16,292 nt of DNA. It comes from an uncultured Erysipelotrichaceae bacterium (GTDB lineage Bacteria; Bacillota_I; Bacilli_A; Erysipelotrichales; Erysipelotrichaceae). Positions 6,197 through 12,084 of this stretch are shown here, one piece after another; within the stretch, counting starts at the first letter, position 1, and each line of letters begins with the position of its first letter. The stretch is from assembly GCA_910586285.1 (NCBI GenBank), contig CAJUGR010000030.1, positions 1 to 16,292 of the forward strand, written 5' to 3'. The notes under the pieces are model-generated. The model ran no database searches, was not told the DNA's origin, and saw only the letters and a program-made list of their open reading frames with translations. Made by a program: the position numbers and the translations under genes.

Positions 6197-6751
6197 TTGA
6201 TCAAAAAGGTAAACAGAAAAAAACCAATAATAGACGAAGGAGCATGGATCGCTGCGGATGCGGATGTGATCGGTGAAGCGCATATTGCCAAAGGGGTAAG
6301 CGTTTGGTTTCATGCGGTGATTCGGGCTGATCAAAATGCCGTATTGATCGGTGAAAACACCAATATTCAAGATGGCTGTATTCTGCATACGGATCCTGAT
6401 GATCCTCTGATTATCGGTAAGGATGTCAGTGTCGGACATGGGGCGATACTACACGGTTGTACGATTGAAGATCATTGTCTGATCGGTATGGGCAGTATTA
6501 TCATGAATCGAGCAATCGTTCATCCCTATTGTATCATTGGCGCAGGGGCATTGGTGAAAGAGGGAATGGAGATTCCTTCCGGCAGTGTGGTTGTCGGTTG
6601 TCCGGCTAAGATTATTGCTAAGATCACAGATGAACAAAGGAAACAGCTTGAAGCCAATGCTCAACACTATCAAGAATGGAAACAAATTTATCAACGAGAG
6701 GATGAGGAAGATGGATCAAAACGTGGAAATGATTCAAAGAGTTCATTGTGA
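6197..6751 (+). CDS. Gamma-carbonic anhydrase-like hexapeptide-repeat protein (YrdA/PaaY family)
   Basis: A left-handed beta-helix protein of the gamma-carbonic anhydrase family. It shows IADADVIGEAHIAKGVSVWF, HAVIRADQNAVLIGENTNIQ, GHGAILHGCTIEDHCLIGMG and GALVKEGMEIPSGSVVVG. The His residues of GHGAILHGCTIEDH match the metal-binding set, and R-A-D and Q positions are kept. Whether it hydrates CO2 or acts on another substrate is open. I choose TTG 6197 (AGAAGG upstream, 184 residues beginning MIKKVNRKKP) because the upstream in-frame ATG at 6152 lies inside the nagB terminator hairpin and adds a non-conserved MRSPSFISKKEGSEI. If ATG 6152 is used the protein has 199 residues. The end overlaps the next gene by 41 bases. 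Confidence 0.88.
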   Translation: MIKKVNRKKPIIDEGAWIAADADVIGEAHIAKGVSVWFHAVIRADQNAVLIGENTNIQDGCILHTDPDDPLIIGKDVSVGHGAILHGCTIEDHCLIGMGSIIMNRAIVHPYCIIGAGALVKEGMEIPSGSVVVGCPAKIIAKITDEQRKQLEANAQHYQEWKQIYQREDEEDGSKRGNDSKSSL

Positions 6752-7349
6752 GCGCTGTAAAAAGGCGTTAGAACAAAATGGATTTCATGTGGATATTGCA
6801 AGTGATGCCGCGGAAATTCAAGAATTGGTCAATATGATGATAAAGGACGGGGATTTGGTTTGTGATGGGGGCAGTATGACATTAAAAGAAACCGGCATTT
6901 TGGATATGTTGGCAAAGCGCAACATTACTTTTCAATCGCATAATGAACCGGGATTAAGCCGCGAACAAAGTGATGAAGAAGCACGCAAAGCTTTCTACGC
7001 GGATGTGTTTTTGGCCAGTGCCAATGCGATCACATGGAATGGAGAAATCATCAACGTCGATGGTCACGGCAATCGGGTCAGCGCGATGATTTTCGGACCC
7101 AAAAAAGTTATTTTGATTGTCGGTGTGAATAAGCTTGTGGAAGATGAAGCGGCAGCGATTCGGCGTATTCAAACGGTGGCAGCACCGGCTAACAGTGTGC
7201 GTCTGCACAAAGAAACACCGTGTGTTCATGTCGGACTGTGTCAGAATTGTCACAGTGGGGATCGCATTTGTTCAAGCTATGTAAAACTCAATTATGATAA
7301 AGAGAATCGCATTCATGTAATATTGTCCTTACAGCCGTTTGGTTATTAA
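6711..7349 (+). CDS. LUD domain protein (LutC/YkgG-like, DUF162)
   Basis: A 212-residue protein of the LUD family related to LutC, a subunit associated with lactate utilisation iron-sulfur oxidases. Typical landmarks are LVCDGGSMTLKETGILD (about 50-66), ADVFLASANAITWNGEIIN, VDGHGNRVSAMIFGPKKVIL and the closing cysteine-containing CQNCHSGDRICSSYV. No lutA or lutB is adjacent, so this is one of the stand-alone LUD proteins of Firmicutes with unproven function. I use ATG 6711 (MDQNVEM), with GAGAGGATGAGG upstream. The frame opens earlier at 6585, but that part lies inside the hexapeptide gene. The 41-base overlap suggests translational coupling. Confidence 0.88.
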   Translation: MDQNVEMIQRVHCERCKKALEQNGFHVDIASDAAEIQELVNMMIKDGDLVCDGGSMTLKETGILDMLAKRNITFQSHNEPGLSREQSDEEARKAFYADVFLASANAITWNGEIINVDGHGNRVSAMIFGPKKVILIVGVNKLVEDEAAAIRRIQTVAAPANSVRLHKETPCVHVGLCQNCHSGDRICSSYVKLNYDKENRIHVILSLQPFGY

Positions 7350-7435
7350 ATAATTTCAGTCAGAAGTTTTTTCTTTTGCATATTGAATTTCTTTCAGAAA
7401 ATAGCAGCATCTTGCTGGAAGTTTATCCCTATCTA

Positions 7436-7444
7436 TGGCATAAT
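7436..7444 (+). promoter_or_regulatory. Extended -10 promoter of the cysteine operon
   Basis: TGGCATAAT (7436-7444) has the extended -10 TG followed by CATAAT. TTGCTG lies at 7412-7417, but the spacer of 21 is too long for a good -35. Transcription would start near 7451 and leave about 50 bases before the leader ORF. The gap 7350-7500 holds no T-box or S-box motif that I can see, only a short CAGCA/TGCTG hairpin at about 7405-7417. Confidence 0.4.
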
Positions 7445-7503
7445 AGACAAATAAGTCATGGTGAAGCATATAATGTTCCATATGACAGAAAAGGAGGCCT
7501 CGC

Positions 7504-7599
7504 ATGAGTAACAAGGAAAACCGAGAAAAAACACGGACAATGCTACGCATCACGATTCTGCCGAAGGAACGATGTTGCGGCTTCATGGAGAATCAATAA
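7504..7599 (+). CDS. Leader peptide with tandem Cys codons upstream of cysK (31 residues)
   Basis: ATG 7504 has AAGGAGG six bases upstream, one of the best ribosome binding sites in the window. The frame runs 31 codons to TAA 7597-7599, only 22 bases before the cysK ATG. The product starts MSNKENREKTRTMLR, is basic and hydrophilic with no membrane segment, and ends PKERCCGFMENQ. Codons 24-25 (7573-7578) are TGT TGC, two adjacent cysteines, directly before genes that make cysteine. The segment just after these codons is complementary to the cysK start region. The likely role is a sensor of Cys-tRNA charging; a free functional micropeptide is an alternative. No homologue is recalled. Confidence 0.65.
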   Translation: MSNKENREKTRTMLRITILPKERCCGFMENQ

Positions 7600-7627
7600 T
7601 AATAAGTAAAGGAGGATTTCCATGAAG
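7581..7627 (+). promoter_or_regulatory. Candidate cysteine-responsive translational attenuator of cysK
   Basis: CTTCATGGAGA (7581-7591, codons 26-29 of the leader ORF) can pair with TTTCCATGAAG (7617-7627), which contains the cysK start codon: ten Watson-Crick pairs and one G-U. The 25-base A-rich loop holds the leader stop codon and the cysK ribosome binding site. A ribosome stalled at the Cys codons 7573-7578 would cover the left arm and free the cysK start. The pairing is seen directly; the regulatory model is inference. Confidence 0.5.
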
Positions 7628-8503
7628 GAAGCGATGAAGCTGATCGGGCATACCCCGATATATCATTTAGAAAGCAGTAATATCTATATTAAACTAGAAA
7701 AGATGAATCCCGGTGGCAGTATCAAGGATCGCGCTGTTTACGGGATGTTAAAGGATGCGATGGAACAGGGGAAAATCACATCGCAAACCAAATTGATTGA
7801 AGCCACCAGCGGCAATACCGGAATTGCGTTGGCGATGATGGGAGCGATTTATCACCTCCCTGTTACTATCGTGATGCCGGAGTCAATGAGTCGGGAACGA
7901 AGGGCTTTAATCAAAGCATACGGTGCGAATTTGGTGTTAAGTGATAAGGATCTGGGCATGGCGGGAGCCGTGCAAAAGATGAAAGAATTCATGTGTGAGG
8001 ATTCTCATTATCTGTCGTTGGATCAATTTCAAAATGAGGCAAATGCTGCCATTCATGAACAGACAACCGGACAGGAGATTTTAGCGCAGGTTGCGGATGT
8101 CGATATCTTTGTGGCTTGTGTAGGAACCGGCGGTACGTTTACCGGTGTAGCGCGGGCTTTGAAAAAAGTTAATCCCGATATACGCTGCGTGGTTGGCGAG
8201 CCTTATCACAGTGCTTTGCTTTCCGGTCATGAGGCCGGATCGCACAAAATTCAGGGAATCGGAGCCAATTTCATTCCGCAAATATTGGACACCTCACTCA
8301 TTGATGACATCCTGCTAATTGATGATGAGGAAGCCTATCGTGAAACCGTGGCCTTTGCCAAACAGACCGGTATTTTGGTCGGCATTTCCAGCGGTGCGAA
8401 TATTGCCTTAGCCAAACGCTTGGCTCGCTACTATCCTGATCGAAAAATCGTTACCGTTGCTCCGGACGGCGGCGAGAAATATTTATCAGTGTTGTTTGAA
8501 TGA
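7622..8503 (+). CDS. cysK: Cysteine synthase (O-acetylserine sulfhydrylase)
   Basis: This PLP enzyme makes cysteine from O-acetylserine and sulfide. The 293 residues carry every landmark: the PLP lysine at K35 in NPGGSIKDR, the substrate loop TSGNTGI (62-68), the phosphate-binding GTGGTFTG (168-175) and GISSGAN (254-260). Length is slightly below the usual 300-310 residues, with a short C-terminus. AAAGGAGG lies seven bases before the ATG. Its end overlaps cysE in an ATGA junction, so both steps of the pathway are translated together. Expression is probably controlled through the upstream leader ORF and start-codon helix. It could accept other substrates such as O-phosphoserine, but the cysE neighbour favours O-acetylserine. 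Confidence 0.96.
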   Translation: MKEAMKLIGHTPIYHLESSNIYIKLEKMNPGGSIKDRAVYGMLKDAMEQGKITSQTKLIEATSGNTGIALAMMGAIYHLPVTIVMPESMSRERRALIKAYGANLVLSDKDLGMAGAVQKMKEFMCEDSHYLSLDQFQNEANAAIHEQTTGQEILAQVADVDIFVACVGTGGTFTGVARALKKVNPDIRCVVGEPYHSALLSGHEAGSHKIQGIGANFIPQILDTSLIDDILLIDDEEAYRETVAFAKQTGILVGISSGANIALAKRLARYYPDRKIVTVAPDGGEKYLSVLFE

Positions 8504-9030
8504 AACTGATTCAGGACATTCGCTATAATATAAAGCGCACCTGCGAGTATGATCCGGCCGTCCATTCCCAATTGGAAGTGCTGTTGCTGTATCCGCATAT
8601 CAAGGCTTTGATCATGCATCGTATCTCTCATAGCTATTGGAATCATCACCTGTATTTTCTGGCGCGTCTGAACGCCGCTTTGGCACGGCGTTGGACCGGA
8701 ATCGAGATTCATCCGGGCGCAAAAATCGGAAAAGGCTTGGTGATTGATCATGGCATGGGAGTGGTAATCGGAGAAACCGCAGAAATAGGAGATGACTGCG
8801 TAATCTATCACGGTGTGACCTTGGGAGGAACCGGCAAGGAACATGCCAAGCGTCATCCCACCATCGGCAATCGTATTTTCATCGGAGCCGGAGCGAAGCT
8901 TTTGGGCAATATTACCATCGGTGACGATTCGAAAATCGGAGCCAATGCCGTAGTCTTAAAAGACTTCCCACCCCATAGCACCTTGGTTGGCATACCTGCA
9001 GTAAACAAGGCCAAATCACAAAAAGTGTAA
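8500..9030 (+). CDS. cysE: Serine O-acetyltransferase
   Basis: CysE acetylates serine with acetyl-CoA to O-acetylserine, the substrate of the CysK encoded just upstream. The 176-residue protein has a short helical N-terminus and a left-handed beta-helix. The core shows GIEIHPGAKIGKGLVIDHG, with catalytic His84, and VIYHGVTLGGTGKEHAKRHP, with His104 and the acetyl-CoA loop. It is shorter than the Escherichia coli enzyme (273) because the N-terminal hexamer-forming domain is reduced, as in many Firmicutes. The C-terminus (GIPAVNKAKSQKV) lacks the hydrophobic terminal Ile that usually inserts into the CysK active site, so stable complex formation is doubtful. The start overlaps the cysK stop by four bases; a terminator follows directly. 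Confidence 0.95.
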   Translation: MKLIQDIRYNIKRTCEYDPAVHSQLEVLLLYPHIKALIMHRISHSYWNHHLYFLARLNAALARRWTGIEIHPGAKIGKGLVIDHGMGVVIGETAEIGDDCVIYHGVTLGGTGKEHAKRHPTIGNRIFIGAGAKLLGNITIGDDSKIGANAVVLKDFPPHSTLVGIPAVNKAKSQKV

Positions 9031-9052
9031 ACACATCGCATGATGTGTTTTT
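9029..9052 (+). terminator. cysK-cysE operon terminator
   Basis: AAACACATC (9029-9037) pairs perfectly with GATGTGTTT (9042-9050) around GCAT and ends in a T-run. The stem overlaps the cysE stop codon. Confidence 0.8.
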
Positions 9053-9133
9053 CATATGCTTTTGGAAACTGATGTTGTTTACGCAAGAAAAGATTTTCAT
9101 ATAGTCTAAAATCACAAGATTAAAAAGGTGATA

Positions 9134-9757
9134 TTGATTAAAATCATTACAAATGAGCATGAATATTCAAATAAGTACCATCCTAATAATATGATGTTCG
9201 AAACCAAAATCAGAAAATGGCAGCCGGAAGATGCTGATATACTGGTGGAATTATGTAAAGATCATTCCATAAGAAAACAGTGGGATTACGACTGCCCATA
9301 TCCATATACATTAAAAAAAGCGGAATACTGTATTCAGTTTTTCCGCAATGCCAATCCATTACGCTATCGCATTTTTGTGATTTTGCATCATCATGAGGTA
9401 TGCGGATGGATTCAGTGTGAAATCATCGCTCATCATTGTGCAAAACTTACGTATTTTTTGGCTGACGAATATATCCGTACCAGTGCTTTACGGGGAGCAG
9501 TTCGGCAAATGTGTACGTATTGTTTTACCCGGTGGAACGTATTGTCAATCTATGCCAAGACAGCTGTTGATCAAAAGGAAATGCAAAATATTTTGTTGGA
9601 AAACAACTTTGTGGAAATACGTGATACCGCACCGATCTATATATATTTTCTGCATCGATTCAAACAAAATAAACAGAAGCCCAAAGATGTTTGGGCATTT
9701 CCTCCTCCATTTTCATGGAAAGGTTCTTCCAATTCCTCATCTGGTGATGAAGCCTGA
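9134..9757 (+). CDS. GNAT family N-acetyltransferase
   Basis: A cytoplasmic acetyl-CoA-dependent acetyltransferase of about 207 residues. It shows the GNAT layout: an opening beta strand MFETKIRKWQPEDADILVEL, central strands around GWIQCEIIAHHCAKLTYFL, a degenerate acetyl-CoA loop (RTSALRGAVRQM) and LLENNFVEIRDTAPIYIYFL near the end. The pattern is close to RimJ/RimL-type enzymes; the substrate is unknown. Start choice is open: TTG 9134 with AAAAAGG upstream, GTG 9128 or ATG 9191 (MMFETKIRKW), where homology begins. The last 30 or so residues (KPKDVWAFPPPFSWKG...) are encoded across a hairpin (9679-9696) that resembles a terminator, so the tail probably arose by loss of an earlier stop. Confidence 0.75.
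   Translation: MIKIITNEHEYSNKYHPNNMMFETKIRKWQPEDADILVELCKDHSIRKQWDYDCPYPYTLKKAEYCIQFFRNANPLRYRIFVILHHHEVCGWIQCEIIAHHCAKLTYFLADEYIRTSALRGAVRQMCTYCFTRWNVLSIYAKTAVDQKEMQNILLENNFVEIRDTAPIYIYFLHRFKQNKQKPKDVWAFPPPFSWKGSSNSSSGDEA
9679..9696. terminator. Hairpin inside the GNAT 3' end, probable terminator for the minus-strand gene
   Basis: GCCCAAA (9679-9685) pairs perfectly with TTTGGGC (9690-9696) around GATG. On the minus strand it is followed by TTCTGTTTATTTTG, a reasonable T-rich tract for terminating the small minus-strand gene that ends at 9768. On the plus strand the following ATTTCC is a weak tract. Confidence 0.5.
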
Positions 9758-9767
9758 TGAAAAGTAA

Positions 9768-9962
9768 TTACTCATTATCCTTCTGACATAACAGCATACA
9801 GTAGAATGCACTGACACCGATCAAAAACGCATACAGCTTTCCCATGATGTGCAAATCATGAATCCGATCATATAGCAGTGAAAATCCCAATAGTTGTGAT
9901 ACGCTGTAATCAATTCCAAATAATATGAGTATCCATAATGCACATAATTGCGTTTTTTTCAT
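9768..9962 (-). CDS. Small membrane protein, 64 residues, unknown function
   Basis: The ATG at 9962-9960 follows AATAGGTGA on the minus strand and starts MKKTQLCALWILILFGIDYS. An in-frame GTG nine bases earlier is less likely. Two hydrophobic segments are predicted: about residues 6-30 and 42-61 (LYAFLIGVSAFYCMLLC). A short amphipathic stretch RIHDLHIMGK lies between them. The tail CQKDNE is charged. I do not recognise the family. It is divergent from the LolA-like gene (100-base gap) and convergent with the acetyltransferase. It is the only clear minus-strand gene after 4200, and its composition is similar to its neighbours. Confidence 0.6.
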   Translation of the reverse strand: MKKTQLCALWILILFGIDYSVSQLLGFSLLYDRIHDLHIMGKLYAFLIGVSAFYCMLLCQKDNE

Positions 9963-10062
9963 GTTTATCACCTATTCTAATCTATGAAAATATCAAGTGT
10001 TTATGAATGATTTCTATGGATGCGGCATAAATTAAGGATGAAGTGAAAGGGAGGAGCATCGG

Positions 10063-11052
10063 ATGAAAAAGAAAGTCATTGCCATAGCCGGTGTTGTGAT
10101 TCTGGCCGTTGCGCTATGTTTGGCACTGAAGCCGAAGTCGTTTGAAAAAGAATTCGGTAAGGTGATGGATGATATGAATACGTACATCTTAAAAGGCGAT
10201 ATGGAGATCACCAAGGGCGAGGATTTAAAGACATATGCGGTAGAAGTGGCTTATCAAAAAAATGAAGAGAATGATTTCTTTAAAGTAAGTCTTATGGATA
10301 AGGAACTCAATCAGGAACAGATTATTTTACGTAATGAAGAAGGGGTGTTTGTGGTGACACCGTCTTTGAATCAGGTATTTAAATTTGAGGGTGAATGGCC
10401 GCTCAATTCACCTAAGCCGTATTTATTACAGTCGATGGCGCAGTTTGTGGCTGATGATCAGGCAGAGGTGACTAAGAATGATGATGGTTATTTGATCACA
10501 ACCCCGGTAGTATATCCGAACAATAAGAATTTCAGTACACAAGAAATGCAGTTTGATCAGGATACAAAAATTCAATGGGTTCAGATATATAATCAGGATC
10601 ATGTGGTGGAGCTAAAGATCGTCTTCCATACGGTTGAATATAATCAAGATATTGCGAAGGATTACTTTACGGCACCGACCAGCTTGGAAAAGCCGACCGC
10701 GGCCAATGAGCTTAATGAAGCTGATTTGCCTTTGTATCCCAGCGCAGTATTTGATGCGCAGTTAACGGGAAAAAGTGAGATGAACACCGGGGGAACACAG
10801 AAGCATATATTGGAATTCACCGGAGCGAAAAACTTCACCGTTGTAGAAAATCTGCGAGCCAGCAGTGAGCGTACCCAGACGGTGATCATGCCGGGTAAGA
10901 TGGTAGATGCATTAGATGTGATTGGTTTCTATGACGGAAATCATTTATCCGCTGTTTATAACGGCGTAGAGTTTACAGTGTTCAGTGATGATCTGGGACC
11001 GGAAGAAATGATGAGTGTGATTAACAGTATGCAGGTGGCAGTGATGAAATAA
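10063..11052 (+). CDS. LolA-like membrane-anchored protein (YdcC-type)
   Basis: A 329-residue extracytoplasmic protein. Residues 4-22 (VIAIAGVVILAVALCLAL) form an uncleaved anchor or signal segment. Cys18 is not in a proper lipobox (Leu at -1), so a lipoprotein is doubtful. The rest is rich in beta-strand patterns such as KTYAVEVAYQKNEENDFFKV, EGVFVVTPSLNQVFKFEGEW and EMQFDQDTKIQWVQIYNQ, typical of the LolA/YdcC outer-membrane-lipoprotein-sorting superfamily found in Firmicutes, where YdcC is sporulation-associated. GGGAGGAG precedes the ATG. Its stop overlaps the mazF start (TAATG), recalling the Bacillus order ydcC, alr, ndoAI, ndoA. The assignment rests on pattern and context. Confidence 0.7.
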   Translation: MKKKVIAIAGVVILAVALCLALKPKSFEKEFGKVMDDMNTYILKGDMEITKGEDLKTYAVEVAYQKNEENDFFKVSLMDKELNQEQIILRNEEGVFVVTPSLNQVFKFEGEWPLNSPKPYLLQSMAQFVADDQAEVTKNDDGYLITTPVVYPNNKNFSTQEMQFDQDTKIQWVQIYNQDHVVELKIVFHTVEYNQDIAKDYFTAPTSLEKPTAANELNEADLPLYPSAVFDAQLTGKSEMNTGGTQKHILEFTGAKNFTVVENLRASSERTQTVIMPGKMVDALDVIGFYDGNHLSAVYNGVEFTVFSDDLGPEEMMSVINSMQVAVMK

Positions 11053-11384
11053 TGGTGAAGCGCGGAGATGTGTTTTATGCCAATCTTTCCCCGGTGGTTG
11101 GCAGTGAACAAGGGGGAATGCGGCCGGTATTGGTGATCCAAAATGATAAAGGAAACAAATATTCCAATACGATCATCGTAGCACCAATTTCCAAAAAAAT
11201 GAGCAAACCGCCGATTCCCACGCATGTCATTTTCAGTAATGATGCACTGGATTATGTATCGATGATTTTATGTGAACAGCTGCGCACGATTGATAAGCAG
11301 CGTTTGGGACAATGGATCTGTACTTTAGCGGAAGATACGATGATGAAGGTGGATCAGGCAATAAAAGTAAGTTTGAATTTATAA
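11052..11384 (+). CDS. MazF/NdoA-type endoribonuclease toxin
   Basis: A 110-residue PemK/MazF toxin that cuts mRNA at short sequence-specific sites. Visible landmarks are the opening VKRGDVFYANLSPVVGSEQ, the catalytic arginine loop GGMRPVLVIQND, the strand SNTIIVAPISKK, LCEQLRTIDKQRL with its conserved Arg and Thr, and a C-terminal helix. It closely resembles Bacillus NdoA (116 residues). Normally an antitoxin of the MazE/NdoAI type lies immediately upstream; here the gene overlaps a LolA-like gene by one base and no short helix-rich antitoxin ORF is present nearby. A strong terminator follows. The antitoxin may be encoded elsewhere, or this may be a chromosomal toxin held in check differently. 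Confidence 0.93.
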   Translation: MVKRGDVFYANLSPVVGSEQGGMRPVLVIQNDKGNKYSNTIIVAPISKKMSKPPIPTHVIFSNDALDYVSMILCEQLRTIDKQRLGQWICTLAEDTMMKVDQAIKVSLNL

Positions 11385-11388
11385 ATAA

Positions 11389-11426
11389 AGTGATCATTCT
11401 ACGCTCATGCGGAATGATCGCTTTTT
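11389..11426 (+). terminator. Terminator after mazF
   Basis: AGTGATCATTC (11389-11399) pairs with GAATGATCGCT (11412-11422), with one G-U, and inside it CGC pairs with GCG around TCAT. TTTTT follows. It is one of the strongest terminators in the window. Confidence 0.85.
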
Positions 11427-11526
11427 GCGTTTATGAAAGAAAGAGAAGTGATGTTCTCAAAAAAAGTTTTTGGAAAAGGAGAAGATTTAGCGAATAACAT
11501 TTATGAGCGAACAAAGCGGAGGCATA

Positions 11527-12018
11527 ATGATGAAAACAGTGAAGCTGATATTGATCGTGAATGAGGAACAGAACCATCAATTACATACCTATGCGTGTGC
11601 GTTTAAGCATGAGGTTTATAAAATCGCCGGCGTTTTTCAAAAGGAACAGCGCATTTTTGCATTTCCCTATCGTTATATTTCCAATCAAATTGCCTGGACA
11701 TCCAAACAACAGGTCGTTACGCAGGCTCAGCAGTATTATCGTTTGAAGCAGCGTCATCCGACAACAAAGTTAGATTTTATGGCTGTATGGTCAGGAGAAT
11801 CGGTTGTTTTCAAGGAAAGCGGGCACATACAATTTTTACTGGGTACAGATCAAATGAAGCGTTATTTGATCATACCGTTTATGTGCGATGAAGAATTATT
11901 GAACGTTTTGCGCTGTGGTTTGCTCAAAGAGGTGACATTAAAACAACGCGGGGAACACTGGTTTGCCTTTTTGCACATGGAGAGCCGCAGCACATCCCTT
12001 TCTGATTTTAATGTTTAA
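11527..12018 (+). CDS. TnpB/OrfB N-terminal-domain-like protein without nuclease domain
   Basis: A protein of about 163 residues (ATG 11527 or 11530, GGAGG at 11518). It opens MKTVKLILIVNEEQNHQLHT, like the start of IS200/IS605 TnpB proteins. It continues with WTSKQQVVTQAQQYYRLKQR, a stretch like the F-K-x-S segment (SVVFKESGHIQF), and GLLKEVTLKQRGEHWFAFLH, which mimics the strand just before the TnpB RuvC domain. Translation stops there, so all RuvC acidic residues and the zinc finger are absent. It may be a decayed transposase or a domesticated RNA-binding fragment. Base composition matches the neighbours, and the frame is intact. It precedes a Y-family polymerase gene by 66 bases. Similarity is judged by eye; an unrelated fold is possible. 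Confidence 0.5.
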   Translation: MMKTVKLILIVNEEQNHQLHTYACAFKHEVYKIAGVFQKEQRIFAFPYRYISNQIAWTSKQQVVTQAQQYYRLKQRHPTTKLDFMAVWSGESVVFKESGHIQFLLGTDQMKRYLIIPFMCDEELLNVLRCGLLKEVTLKQRGEHWFAFLHMESRSTSLSDFNV

Positions 12019-12034
12019 GATTATATGATACTGC

Positions 12035-12063
12035 TTGCGCATAACCCTTAGAAACAGGCGCAA
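12035..12063 (+). promoter_or_regulatory. Inverted repeat upstream of the polymerase gene
   Basis: TTGCGC (12035-12040) and GCGCAA (12058-12063) form a perfect six-base dyad separated by 17 bases, 22 bases before the polymerase ATG. No T-run follows, so it is not a terminator; it may be an operator or an mRNA hairpin. No LexA-type box (CGAAC-N4-GTTCG) is seen here. Confidence 0.3.
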
Positions 12064-12084
12064 AATAACGCTGAGGTGTCATGT

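Noticed and set aside
6585..6710. Upstream extension of the LUD-domain frame (start MWLSVVRLRL)
   Set aside because: It overlaps the conserved end of the hexapeptide protein in another frame; ATG 6711 gives the normal family N-terminus.
7350..7500. T-box or S-box riboswitch before cysK
   Set aside because: No T-box specifier or antiterminator sequence and no S-box core can be seen; the control signal that fits is the leader ORF.
9393..9767. 124-codon plus-strand frame inside the acetyltransferase
   Set aside because: It is a shifted frame of the GNAT gene with no homology pattern and no ribosome binding site.
11433..11564. 43-codon frame MKEREVMFSKKVFGKGEDLA... overlapping the start of the TnpB-like gene
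   Set aside because: No ribosome binding site at its ATG, and it overlaps the GGAGG-led next gene in another frame. It is coherent enough to mention but not supported.
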